This document shows, piece after piece, positions 54,050 to 64,000 of a stretch of 64,000 nucleotides of DNA. Below the pieces are notes generated by a model. The model saw only the letters and a list, made by a program, of their open reading frames with translations. It was not told the DNA's origin and did not search any database. The DNA lies in NCBI GenBank assembly GCA_905221615.1, contig CAJNDT010000002.1, forward strand, positions 2,034,923 to 2,098,922, written 5' to 3'. Positions within the stretch are counted from its first letter, which is position 1. Each line of letters begins with the position of its first letter. Origin of the DNA: Symbiodinium sp. CCMP2592. Taxonomy: Eukaryota > Sar > Dinophyceae > Suessiales > Symbiodiniaceae. The translations under genes and the position numbers were made by a program.

Positions 54050-54130
54050 GCCATCCTGGATGTCTTCTTCGCCTACCTCGGTGCCCTGAGGGCACAAGGT
54101 GTGGACATGGACCTCTACAAGAGCCTCCAG
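54050..54130 (+). CDS. M16 peptidase exon (AILDVFFAYLGALRAQG)
   Basis: 27 codons, phase 0 on both sides, ending LYKSLQ|GTCGGC. Matches V-F-x-Y-L-x-x-L-R-x-x-G of the third M16 domain. Confidence 0.78.
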
Positions 54131-54529
54131 GTCGGCTGCAGAGTCTGCGCAAAACCGAAAAACCCCGTAGGGTCCAATATCATCCTCCCAGCACTATTAC
54201 TACTGTTACTACTATTATCAACATTTTTACCAGTATATTACCATTATAGTACTATTGTAGTACTGTTACATCACACTATTGCTTTCAAACTGTATTTCTG
54301 TCGGGAAACACAGCCCGACAAGATCTGAAGTTTAAATCGTCGTCCCTAAGTTCAATAAAACACAAAAACTACGACCACCCTGAAGCCTAAACCCCGAACG
54401 CTCCAAGCCCGATAAGCCCTTGAAAGCGCTAGGAAACCCGACAAGCCCGCTATCCGATAAGCGCTGTAAGCCCGATAAGCACTCGCCCTAAATCCTACCA
54501 GTAGCGTAAGACCCGACGTCTCGTCGCAG

Positions 54530-54597
54530 GACATGGTGAAGCTGCAGTGGAACTGGAAGCAAGAAGCGGATCCGTACGGGACGCGCTTACTGGGGCT
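54530..54597 (+). CDS. M16 peptidase exon (DMVKLQWNWKQEADPYGTRL)
   Basis: After CTCGTCGCAG, in phase with the previous exon: LYKSLQ-DMVKLQWNWKQEADPYG corresponds to E-L-x-x-x-x-x-x-F-x-F-x-E/K-x-x-x-P of the family. The right border is uncertain. Confidence 0.72.
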
Positions 54598-55741
54598 TGT
54601 GGGGTTCTGAAGCCTAGGCGCCTCGATCCCTGGACCCCAAGAGTTGACGCCCGAAACCTGCAACCCTAAAAGCCTAAACCCTGAACCCGTCGCCGGACCC
54701 TGATATAGTACTCTAAGTAGTAGGATCCTTATTATAAGGACCCCAAAATGAGGTACCCCCAATTTTCGGAAACTGCCTGGATTGCTGTAGCAGCTTGTTG
54801 CGGATTGTTCGGAGCCTTGCCTGCCTTGTGCGAGTGTGAGCGCCGCGTCCCGACTTGAAACCTGAAGGTCGAAGCCCGAAAACCTTCAGCCCTAAACTCC
54901 AAAAGCCTGGATCGTCCGACTGCTGCTTCATAAACTCCAGAAGCCTTAAACACGTAAGCCGTAATCCCTTAAAGCACCAGATTCCACAAAAACCCTCCAA
55001 CAGCAGCCCCGACACCCCCCCAAACTCTGAAGCTAGCAGGACAGTGTCGGACCTTGCCGAGGCTGCACGTACATCGTGGTGGTACTTCGTTTTCCTTTGG
55101 CTTTGGGGTTTCGAGTTTTACAGACTATAGGGGTAGAATAACTGGTATTCGGTTTTCATGTACCCTGGTAAGTCCTGTTCTTCTTATATCATAATGTGCT
55201 CAAAAAGCTCGCCCGGTTGCGACCTAGTTTAGGATTGAACGTTTGCAGTTTCGGGTTGAGGGTTTTGAATAAAGAGGTAGTGCTGTCCGGGTGTTCTCCC
55301 CAGCTCAGCAGCACCCGGGCAGGTGATGACAAGGCTGCCCAGGGACAAACTGTTGTCAGGCGCGCCGATTGTGTTTCTGGTAGGATCAGCTGGGTTCGCA
55401 GTCAACTCCAAACCCTACACCCTCAACCCAAACTAGTGTCGTTTGCGAATGAAGCACAGTCTCGAGGCAATAAGCAAGACAGGAAGGGAGGTATGGATTT
55501 GGGGGAGCGGAATGCAATCACGAGTCAGCTGTTCCTGTTGTTGCTGGTCACCTGGTCTTGATGTGCAGCAAGGATGAGAGAAAATCCTGGATGCGCAAAA
55601 TTCCAGAATGGAGCCTTGCAAAAGGACCCCTTCACAGCGTAGACCCAATCTTTCCACTTTTCAATCGCTATCTTTGAGGCCCAGCAGAGCAAACCCAGCA
55701 GGGACACGACACTGCACTTAATCCTCAAAGGCATGTGGGTA

Positions 55742-55838
55742 GTTTCCGAAAATAGGGGACCCGAATATAAGTACCCTAAATAGTAGGATCCTTACTCTTA
55801 AAACCCCCAAATAAGGTACCCGAAAACGGAAACTCCCA
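55742..55838. mobile_element. Family C inverted-repeat element
   Basis: GTTTCCGAAAATAGGGGACC ... GGTACCCGAAAACGGAAAC, with CATGT just outside both ends (one to four bases of extra inverted repeat between). Confidence 0.7.
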
Positions 55839-56217
55839 TGTAGACACACCCGAGGAGCGGATCTCAAGGATCCCAATGAATCCCTGAACCCATCCTCGAA
55901 AGGGTGCTCTGTTTATTCCGCGTCCAGCGGCCCATCCCATCCCATACGGATCATATGATGGTAACTACCGCCGGAATATGAGATGTTCTTCCAGACAGAA
56001 GGAGTACAAGTGCCTTTTGTGCTTCTTTCGTTAAGCACTTAGACGGCGCTCCTTAAAGGCTAACCATGAATTGGAACGCGATCTTACAGGCGACTCGCTC
56101 ATCGAGCAGCCGGACCGGGCATCCAAAGATTTTGTCGCTTTTCTTGGCACCTTATATAGTATATATATATATATATATATACTATATACAATATTTATAC
56201 TATTTATTGTATGTATG

Positions 56218-56253
<36 letters not shown>

Positions 56254-56399
56254 GGTTGCAGCACGTGGTCGCGGGTTTAGGGTTGCACAGTCTGTGTGTT
56301 CGGCTAGACCGGGCTTTTAGGGTTGCAAAAGGGCTGCACCGTCCTAACTGGCGGAAGAGCCGCAAACGGCCAGGCGGGCTTGCGCGCGAGCCTGCAGCA

Positions 56400-56508
56400 C
56401 CCAGAGACTCCAATATCCCTTATTTAAGGAAAAAACCTTAATTTATAGTAGGATCCCTAATATGATTTAAGGAGTATTCCTTAATTAAGGGATATTGGAG
56501 TCTCTGGG
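56400..56508. mobile_element. Family A element
   Basis: CCCAGAGACTCCAATATCCC ... TTCCTTAATTAAGGGATATT and GGAGTCTCTGGG, flanked by CA on both sides. Confidence 0.8.
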
Positions 56509-56701
56509 CAAGAGGGTTCTGGATTTGAGGTCGAGGCTTCGGAGTCAGCTTGAGATTGAAAGCAGGGTCTTGAGCTGTATGACTGTCGAACTAGCTCAGT
56601 CAGATTATTAAGGCGCCTGCATAAAGGTTCAGGGGTCGAAGAGTTGTGTTTCCCGGTGAGGGAGATCGCTTTTCAATCGGCTGTAACACAGATAATTACG
56701 A

Positions 56702-56810
56702 TAGGGGCCTTAATAATCACCTATACTGTGTTTGTGGTTCCTTGTTACAGTTAGAGTATAATTGTATAATATACCCCAAAAGCCTATTCTAATCTTTTAA
56801 GGCCCCTATA
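56702..56810. mobile_element. Family B element
   Basis: TAGGGGCCTTAATAATCACC ... GTTAGAGTATAATTGTATAA ... CTTTTAAGGCCCCTATA. Confidence 0.8.
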
Positions 56811-57152
56811 TTGCACTGTCTGAAAAAGGTGCTTGGGCTCGAGGCCCTCAGGAGAGAATCTTTACAAACCTGCTGTATCCTGAGATATACTTGCTGCTCT
56901 CACCTCTGAAATGGACAGCAATAATGAATAATAACTTCTAATCATGACGTTTTTATGATCGCCAATAATATTTCACAACAAATAATCGTAATGGTGAGTG
57001 GAGTGCTTGGAGAGCAGGATGCAAGCCTGCTGCTGGGCCTGATAGAGGACCTGAAGCCCGCACCTCATCCGACAGGGATTTTTCCGACGCCTGATGGCGA
57101 TGACGGCGGCGAGTAGCAGGGAACCCTAAACCCTAAACCCTAATCCGAAGCA

Positions 57153-57290
57153 GATTTTCCGGTGATCTCGGAATTCAAGGGGCGGCAGGGGCTTCGGCTC
57201 TCGGAGTCTCGCGACATGGCTTCACATGACCCCAAGCTCTGCGTAGAAGGCCTGGCTCCTTCTACCGTCTTGTTCTGTGCATCTCAAAGC
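57153..57290 (+). CDS. Probable M16 peptidase exon (CVEGLAPSTVLFCASQS)
   Basis: After CCCTAAACCCTAATCCGAAG: PVISEFKGRQGLRLSESRDM, then ASHDPKLCVEGLAPSTVLFC. L-x-P-x-x-V...S is the strand that follows the helix in the third M16 domain, and its place between 54530 and 59601 fits. Both borders are approximate. Confidence 0.55.
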
Positions 57291-57485
57291 TAAGGCTTAG
57301 GAGAAGTCATGATGAAGCGTTTGCCATCAGCTGCTTGTTCACATCATGCCTTCTTGCGTGACGCAGCTCAAACGAAAACTAGGGTGGGATAGGCCAACCC
57401 AATAGAGACTTGCTCCAGTCAGATGTATATCTCACAAGTCTCTTGCTTCAGCCACGGACTGCTTTTTCAGAGGCTTTGAGGCCTA

Positions 57486-57594
57486 CCCAGAGAGCCCAAG
57501 ACCCCCTAATTAAGGAATATACCTTAAATTGCAAGGGGATTCATATCATGATTTAAGCTATATTCCTTAATTAAGGGGTATTGGGCTCTCTGGG
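57486..57594. mobile_element. Family A element with TA flanks
   Basis: CCCAGAGAGCCCAA and TTGGGCTCTCTGGG form a perfect 14-bp terminal inverted repeat, flanked by TA on both sides. Inner arms TAATTAAGGAATATACCTTA and TATATTCCTTAATTAAGG. Confidence 0.82.
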
Positions 57595-57599
57595 TACAA

Positions 57600-59600
57600 G
57601 CGGCTAGATGCTGCCAGCCCTCGCTCCCACGCAGCAGGCAACACACTTTCACACTCCAGCGAGAGCGAAATAATCATCATCCGCGAGGAGAAGAGAAGGT
57701 CACAGGCAGATCCCGCTAGTCACGGCCCATGGTCATGGTTACGTTAGGGTCACGGTCAGTGTTATTGCCACTCAGCTATTGAGTAGAATCAGCAGGCCTC
57801 AGACTCGAAACCCTGGTGGCTGAGGCCGAGCAACATGAACTTGGCCCGGGTATCGCCCTCGGGCTTGGGCCGGGGAGCCCAGGAGATGAGAGCTGTTCGG
57901 GGCTGCCAGGGCACGGTGGTGCTGATGTCAATGATGACGACGATGATTGCGACGACGACGATGATAGCAGCGAAGACGACGAGATCGAAGGGGGAACAGG
58001 CGGAGTTTGTGGGTGGTGGCAGGCACTTGTGTTCGCTTCTGTTAAGACACTAATCACGAGGAAGGAGCCTCCTAGGCACGGGTCTTGGTCTTAGGGTCTG
58101 TTCAAGTCGATTCTTTTCTGAACGTCCCGTGTGGGAGGGCTCTTGGCGTGCTTCGCCTTAGCCATAGGGGTTTTCATCTTTGATTCGAGGCTGGGGAGTT
58201 TGGCCTTTTGACAGGATTCTCTCTCCAGGGTTTCTATCCGGTCTGCTTGAGTGCCAGGGTGGTATCGGTAGACTAGACGCGCCTGTTTGATAAGAGTTCC
58301 TGTATTTGATGCCCGAGTCTCGTGAGCGTCGACAAAGTTGGGGGTCAGGAGACATGGGCACCTGGGGTTCCGTGTTAAAGTGAATTGGCGGATTCGGGCT
58401 TGAGGAGCACTGATGTAAGGTAGTGAGCATCGCAGTCTGTCGTTCAGTTGCGTGCCCGACTTGAGCCCTTTCTGTGCAGCTGCGCACAGGTGAAGCACCT
58501 CTAAAGGAGGTGGGCAGCAAGATCAGGACCGCACTTGGATGCGCCAGAGACAGATGGGGCGCGCAGGATTTTAGACTTAGGCCATTTCAGGGTACGGTTT
58601 GACTCCCCTACGTCAGCAAGCGCTGGTGATGACCCTTCGGATGCAGAAGGTTGCTTCGCGCCTGTCCCTAGGACGCTGCAGTACTACGACGCCTGCGCCT
58701 GATGCGAGGGTTCGGTTTTGCAGCAGTCACTCAGCCTCGAAGCCCTTAAGCTTTGCACAAGCTTGAAAACATGAGATTTGAGCGTGATTTGAGCTATGAT
58801 GGCTGGAGCAACGCTTGCAATGGCGCCTTGCTAACCGTGCCGAGTGTTGCTCAGGTTTTGTTCAGGCTTGCCCCTAAACCCTAAACCCTAGAGAGGTGAA
58901 AAGTCCTAAACCCTAAACCCGAAACCCTAAACCCTACCAACATTCCGAGTTTGAGAGCTGACGCACTCCGAGTCAAAGCCGCGGCACCCGATTAGTCTCA
59001 ATCGGTCGATGGACAAAGCCTGCACTATCCGAATAATCGGGGAGATGCTAAAATCTCTCGTAGGTCACTGTTGTCTGGGGTACTGGCTATCGCTGAGGCA
59101 AAGTATGTCAAGCAGACCCTGGATGAGGCCGGAGAGGGAGCAAGTAAGCCCTAAACCCCAAACCCTAATAAATATAACAAGGAGCCCCAAAATAGTATTG
59201 GTAATTATCTAGGCCCCTATAGTACTCGAATTGTGTGGAATCCCTGCAGTGCGACCCAGTCAGCGAAGCGGGTGGTTGGAAGCCTCAACCACAAGTCCGA
59301 GGCGTTGTTTTTTGTGCCGGAAGCCAAAAGCCAATACCAAAACGCTAAACGCTGAACCCGTAAACCAATGAACCCTCAACCCTAAACCCTAAAAGCCCCT
59401 AACAACCACGGCTTGTTCAGCTGTTCAATCAAGACTCCCTGCAATGCGGGCTTCGTCCTTGCTAGGTAGGAGGGAAAAAACCCTAAAAGCCCCTGAAAAC
59501 CCTAAACCCCAAACCCTAAACCCTAAACCCCAAAAGCCTATACCCTTAACCCTAATCCCTTAAACCCTAAAAGCCACTGAAAACCCCCTAAACCCCGCAG
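57600..59600. other. Intronic stretch with acidic open block and telomere-like runs
   Basis: 57816-58094 is open and Asp-rich because of a GAC/GAT triplet tract, so I do not call it. C-strand telomere-like runs lie at 58872-58940 and 59340-59600; a 5'-truncated, reversed family B fragment lies at about 59167-59222. Confidence 0.5.
59436..59487 (+). repeat. Family H short repeat joined to CCCTAAA
   Basis: CTGCAATGCGGGCTTCGTCC TTGCTAGGTAGGAGGG then A-run and CCCTAAA. Nearly identical to 60836-60885. Confidence 0.75.
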
Positions 59601-59694
59601 ACCTGCGGGCGCAGGCAATGCCCGGAGCTACGGAGCGGTGGAACTCCTGGCTCTCTGCCGGTGCGCGAATCCCCGCCCAGGGACTGAAGCTTTG
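59601..59694 (+). CDS. M16 peptidase exon (TERWNSWLSAGARIPAQGL)
   Basis: After CTAAACCCCGCAG: LRAQAMPGATERWNSWLS, then AGARIPAQGLKLW. The spacing T-E-x-W...I-P...W (22 residues) equals that of insulysin as I remember it. A C-strand telomere-like run lies upstream and a G-strand run starts just after it. Right border approximate; later exons were not found. Confidence 0.7.
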
Positions 59695-59697
59695 GAA

Positions 59698-59790
59698 ACT
59701 TAATAGTTTAAGGTTTAGGGTTCAGGGGTTTAGGGTTTAGGGTTTAGAGGTTTAGGGTTTAGGGGTTTAGGGTTTAGGGGTTTTACGAGG
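59698..59790. repeat. G-strand telomere-like run after an exon
   Basis: TTTAAGGTTTAGGGTTCAGG followed by repeated TTTAGGGTTTAGGGG units, directly downstream of the exon and opposite to the run at 59340-59600. Confidence 0.85.
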
Positions 59791-60068
59791 CCTGCTGCAA
59801 AAGGGAGTTAAAACCGCCCCAAGCCCAGTGGCAAAAAAGGGAGTTTTAATGCCAATGCCTGGGAGAGAGAGAGAGAGAGAGAGAGAGAGGGTTACGGGAG
59901 TTTTCGGGTTTTGATGGTTTTTCTTTCAGTCCTTGTACATGGCTTTGCAGCTTATTGTTCTGTTTTAGGATCTGGGGTGTGATTCGCGCCTCTGTGGCTT
60001 TAAGCTGTTGCTTGGTATTGGGGATTCGGAGTTGGGCTTTCTGTTTTTTCAGAGCTTGCGAGCGGAGA

Positions 60069-60191
60069 CTGGGTTCTTGTTAAGGACTTTAATTTATTTT
60101 ACCATAGCTGTTACCATAAGAGGGGCCTATAGTACATAACATGGTTTCCTCATTATGGTAACTTAATGAAAATCCCTTCACAAGAACTCAG
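60069..60191. mobile_element. Family E element
   Basis: CTGGGTTCTTGTTAAGGACT ... AAATCCCTTCACAAGAACTC and AG. The core has TTACCATAAG and CTTATGGTAA-like arms. Confidence 0.75.
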
Positions 60192-60671
60192 TAGAGGTTG
60201 GGTCTCAGATGGTGCTGCAGTGGCCATGCTTGGTTTGCCATGCTGCAGCAAGCTTTTTGGGTTCGGGTTCGAGGGTCGGGTTCGAGTTCTTGTTCTTGCG
60301 CTATTTCCCGGTGAAGCCAAGTTGACTTGAAGAGAAATGCTGGCACTTCGTGCCTTATCATAGAGGCCGAAGTGTGGGAGTTTAGGCTAGACTTGAATTC
60401 TACGAGTTGGGGTTTTGAAGTAATGCACCTGCACAGAATTGGGTGAACACGAAAGGCCGTGATGCAAGGATCTGGCTAGTACCGAAGCCCAGTTGCAAAA
60501 AGGGCTTCGGGCCGACTTTGGCATAGGCTCACAAGTTTGGGCTTCATTTCGGTGTGTGATTTTAATCCTAGTGTTTATAGGTCAGAAATGGTCAACCTCT
60601 ACGACAGCTTAAGACTTTCCGCCCAGGGCTTTCAGTCATTGGCTTCCTTAACCCCAAAACCCCAAAACCCT

Positions 60672-60801
60672 ACTTGGAGGGTCGGGGGACTTAGTAGGTA
60701 GTAAGTAGACTTATAAGTACCCTAAAAGGGACCCTAATTGGGGTTATGGTACTTATAAGTCCCTAAAATAACCAGTTACTAAGTCCCCCGACCCTCCAAG
60801 T
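60672..60801. mobile_element. Complete family D element with near-perfect inverted ends
   Basis: Left ACTTGGAGGGTCGGGGGACT and right AGTCCCCCGACCCTCCAAGT are perfect reverse complements. The inner ACTTATAAGTACCCTAAAAG and TATGGTACTTATAAGT also pair. 130 bp. Confidence 0.85.
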
Positions 60802-60835
60802 ATTAACTCTGAGCCCGAAACCCTAAACTCTCAGC

Positions 60836-60885
60836 TTCCCTGCAATGCGGGCTTCGTCCTTGCTAGGTGGGAGGGAAAAAACCCT
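60836..60885 (+). repeat. Family H short repeat, copy 3
   Basis: CCCTGCAATGCGGGCTTCGT CCTTGCTAGGTGGGAGGG then A-run and ACCCTACACC. Confidence 0.75.
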
Positions 60886-63800
60886 ACACCTCTCAAACCC
60901 TAAACCCGAAACCGTATTGATCCGAAGCCCTGAACCTGGTAACCCAGAACTCTAAACCCAAATATACTATACTATAACTTACTATACCATAATATACTCT
61001 ACTATAATGTGCTATAATATACCTTCATTATACTATACTATAATATACTAAATTAGAAGGTAAGCCTGGTCCAGGCAGGCTCTTTCACCCGTCGCTGCGC
61101 GGAGAAAGGGGCCACCACACTTAAAAAGCGCCCACAAAGGGGGAGCTCAAAAAAGCAATGAAACACCTAAGCCCCCGATGTTTGAAGAGTGCTAGGTGCT
61201 CCTTGCAACTTGCCAGGCCGGCACGTAGAGAAATTGGAGCACAAGCTGCAGAATCGGCTGGGCGTCGCCACCTCAACCTCTCGAAAAGTTGTTTTTGAAG
61301 TGTCTGGGGTTAGGGTTCAAGAGGTTCGGTTGGCTCCCGGTAGCGGCGTTCATATCCTGGTAGAAGACTGGCTTCAAGCAGGCTGGCAGGCTTCCGTTCC
61401 TTGCGGGGTTAAGCTTCGCGGTCGAGGGATGTTTCGGCGGAGAGTCCGTAATTGCGCTAAGAGGGCCTAAGGTTTGTAAGGACAAGTATTTGGGAGCTTG
61501 CAGTACAGGCATTCCAAGCAAGGCTATCAGGGTCGACCGTCGGGTACCTAGCATTGAATCAGGATGTGGGTCTTTTTCCTCGGATGTGGGTTTTAGGGTT
61601 GGGGCGTCTTTCGTAGAAATTATTGGAGCTTGGGTTAGGGTGTCTGTCTTAGGAAGCAGCAAAGGCAGCACCATGTTCCAGCCACGCTATGGTGGGCAAA
61701 TCAGGCCAATCCGCAACACAACGGATACTTTCTTGACCGACCGGATAAAGGCATGTAAGCCTGTAACGTTTGGGGTCGGCGTAACGAATCGAATTCGTTC
61801 GCAGGGTTTGGAGTTGAGCAGGACTCTGACGCCTTCATGGCCCTAGCCACCCCTGACAAGTCTTTAAGCCCGAGCCTTATGAAGCCCAGCAGTGGCCTAT
61901 GCCGTGACAAGTCCTAGAAACCAGCATCCTGGAGCTTTCAGCTTTCCTTGCACTGATGGGCGACAGCGATCGGCCTTAACCCGAAACCCAAATGCTAGAT
62001 CGTAAATCGCCCTTCTGTATCCCCCACTTCACGCTATGAAACACGAAACCCTTCCTCCCGGTAGCCACAAAACTGGCGCATCCGTGGCAGTCTCGGCTCA
62101 AAGCACCGCCAAAGAGTTGTGGAGTCGGATCTTTAGGATCCCTTTGGCAGCCGTTTCTTCGCGTTTTCCGCCACCTCGCAGGTCAGTTTGCGGTTTGTTT
62201 TGGGACGAAGGGGGGCAGGCATCTTGTGCTGCGTCTGGGAACTACATGGGGGCTCTTTGTCTTTTTTGTTTGAAAGCTCGGGGGCTTGCGCTGATGTTGA
62301 GGATACTGGTGCTTCGAGTTCCATGTTGGGGGTCCCGTGCTTCCGGGAGCTCCATGCACTAGACGGTCGGCAAAACGAGGCAATTTTGCTCCTTTGGTTG
62401 CTTGGCCTATGTCAATACCTGTTGAACAGACAACCTCCAAGACCTTGGTCTCGGGCCTTTGCAATCAGGCGCTGCCTGTCCACAGGCGTAAATGGGTGTG
62501 CTCACTAAGTTACGTAAGTCCTAGTCAGCCTATGTCCAAAAACCCGTAGTGCACGAATCCTGGCTAAAATTCCCTTGGCTTCGACACCAGAGCATGCCGG
62601 TCCCGGGAAGTCTACAATGATAAGGGTTCTGATTCAGGTCCCAAGAGAATTCTAAGGCTCAGCAGAGCACCTGCATAGGGTGAAAGCTCCTTACAGGGCA
62701 CCCCCCTTGCCTAAACCCTAAACCCTAAAGCCAAACCCTAAGCGCCCAAACCCCAAACCCAAAAACCTAAACACCATTTTTGATGAAGGATGGCTTCCAA
62801 GAGATGCGGTGCAGCCGTGGGTACGGCAGTTGGCCTGGCAGGCACGAAACAAAGCGGGAGGATGTAGGAGAACACATGGGGGGAAGTCTAGATTACTAGG
62901 GCAGACGAGCCTTGCATTTTGATGGCGAGTTCTTCATTTAGTTCTCGAGGCATAGATGCTGCAGAACATTGGATGTCTATCTGCACTTTTGACCCAGCCT
63001 GTTTTCCTCTAACACTTTGGGAACGGTTTCCTTGGCTGGGATGCCAGAAACCGAGTTCTAAAGGTCTGCTTTTCCTCTGCTGTCTTCCCGTCTGAATGAG
63101 TTCTGAAGTGGTGGTTATGACCAGACTATACTACACCACTGAGCCGTGTCTGTTCAAAGGACTTCCGATGTACTTAGCAGACGTGTCGTGTCAAAAGCGC
63201 CGGCCCCTCAAACCCTACACCATACCTCTTTCTATGCGAGCCATCTCGAGGTGTGGCTGCCGGGAGTGCCTTCCTTGCTGGCACAGGACGGATGCTTATC
63301 GACGTGGTGCCCTAGTCTAAGAACAGTAAGAATATGATATTCAGCACATTCATACTGTTCTTAGCCTAGCCTGGAGGACAGTATGAAAACAGTATGAATG
63401 GTGCCCTATTCTAAAAACTGTATGACTGGGATATGCAGCACTAAACTATGGGAAGGCCGCATGGGGACGTCTTTACGACTATGGATAGCTTCACAGGTTT
63501 TCGAACCTCCAGGCTTGTAGATGTAACCTTTCCGGACGCTCCCAAACCATTCAACTAAACAGTATTGTTTAAGATTATATCAATCATCTTTTTCAGGAAC
63601 CTTAGTCCAAGGTGCCCCTACTTCCAAAGAAGCCCACGATAAACAAGACCCAGTATTCCGGTATCCATGTACAACGAATTCTGAAAGTAAGAAGCCTAAG
63701 CCCAAGCCTCAAAGCCCCTAGAGCCCTTAGCCGCAAAAGCTTTCTAAGATCCAATCAAAGGCCTTAGGCCTACTAAAACGCCCGCAACCCTTACCCCCTT

Positions 63801-64000
63801 TAACACCTGGCCCTAAAACCTCTGAACCCTAAACCTTGTTCTAGCTGTCGCATGGAAGCCCCGCATATTGCAGCAGTCACATGTTACCGTAGCAAGCACG
63901 AGCTCATGGAGCCGTGTGCGAGTCGAAACCTTGTTCTCAAAAAGAAAGCCTTATTCAAACCCCCTACACCCTAAACCTCCTAAGCCCTAAACCCCGGAAC
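60886..64000. other. Stretch without a confident gene
   Basis: Telomere-like debris at 60890-60960, 62708-62775 and 63780-64000, and an AT-rich ATACTATAC block at 60960-61060. Coding-like blocks at about 61210-61310 (GRHVEKLEHKLQNRLGVATS) and 62080-62360 are unidentified; the first could be a further exon of the + strand gene. Confidence 0.4.
63308..63441. repeat. Tandem duplication around a 48-bp hairpin
   Basis: CTAAGAACAGTAAGAAT and ATTCATACTGTTCTTAG form a hairpin at 63317-63364. GTGCCCTAKTCTAA ... GATATKCAGCAC recurs 93 bp later (63308-63347 and 63401-63441) with substitutions. Confidence 0.65.

Larger units (their letters stand above)
54598..57152. other. Intronic stretch
   Basis: Contains family C elements (about 54690-54776 and 55742-55838; the latter is flanked by CATGT), the TGTGCGAGTGTGAGCGCCG motif at about 54825, a (TA)n tract at 56158-56250, and the family A and B elements listed separately. 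No exon is recognised. Confidence 0.5.

Noticed and set aside
57816-58094. Acidic 92-codon protein
   Set aside because: Its acidic part is a GAC/GAT triplet tract; the rest has no recognisable feature.
1-64000. CRISPR arrays, bacterial operons, rRNA or tRNA genes
   Set aside because: The repeats lack CRISPR-like regular spacers, no ribosome-binding-site-led operons are seen, and no structural RNA gene could be recognised by eye.

Overview
The window looks like nuclear DNA of a dinoflagellate (Symbiodiniaceae-like or a relative; I cannot name the species). Four observations support this. A complete copy of the 22-nt dinoflagellate spliced-leader sequence lies at 23809-23830. Introns with GA-AG and GC-AG borders can be recognised by joining coding blocks. 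Plant-type CCCTAAA/TTTAGGG telomere-like repeats, mostly degenerate, are scattered everywhere. Every supportable gene is on the + strand, as expected for dinoflagellate unidirectional gene arrays.

Layout. 1-12 kb is almost gene-free: decayed telomere-like runs, tandem and simple repeats, and short inverted-repeat elements. 13.1-15.2 kb holds a three-exon gene of unknown function whose two introns are inverted-repeat elements. 16.7-18.2 kb is an intronless single-domain cation channel with EF-hands. 18.7-19.6 kb is an intronless protein with a ubiquitin-like N-terminus. About 21.1-21.4 kb carries two exons of an unidentified gene split by a second copy of one of the intron elements.

From 23.3 kb to at least 59.7 kb runs a fragmented M16 (insulysin-type) zinc-peptidase gene, read from short exons whose motifs and spacing match the family in order. 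Three other + strand genes lie inside its introns: an intronless gene directly behind a spliced-leader relic (23.9-24.9 kb, a probable retrogene), a twelve-exon CAF1/PARN/TOE1-type DEDD deadenylase (30.6-39.6 kb), and a two-exon ankyrin-like gene (48.5-50.1 kb).

The main observation concerns introns. At least eight are flanked by 4-6 bp direct repeats, and the splice junctions fall inside those repeats (AG|GA, AG|GC or AG|GT at both ends). Splicing therefore restores the sequence expected before insertion. Three of these introns are short terminal-inverted-repeat elements that belong to dispersed families. Others are long, including a 12.7-kb GA-AG intron that contains the whole deadenylase gene. 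Many introns begin with G-rich (TTTAGGG/TTTGGGG-like) and end with C-rich (CCCTAAA/CCCGAA-like) runs, so much of the 'telomeric' sequence here may be decayed intron-element ends. All exon borders were inferred by eye and need transcript evidence.
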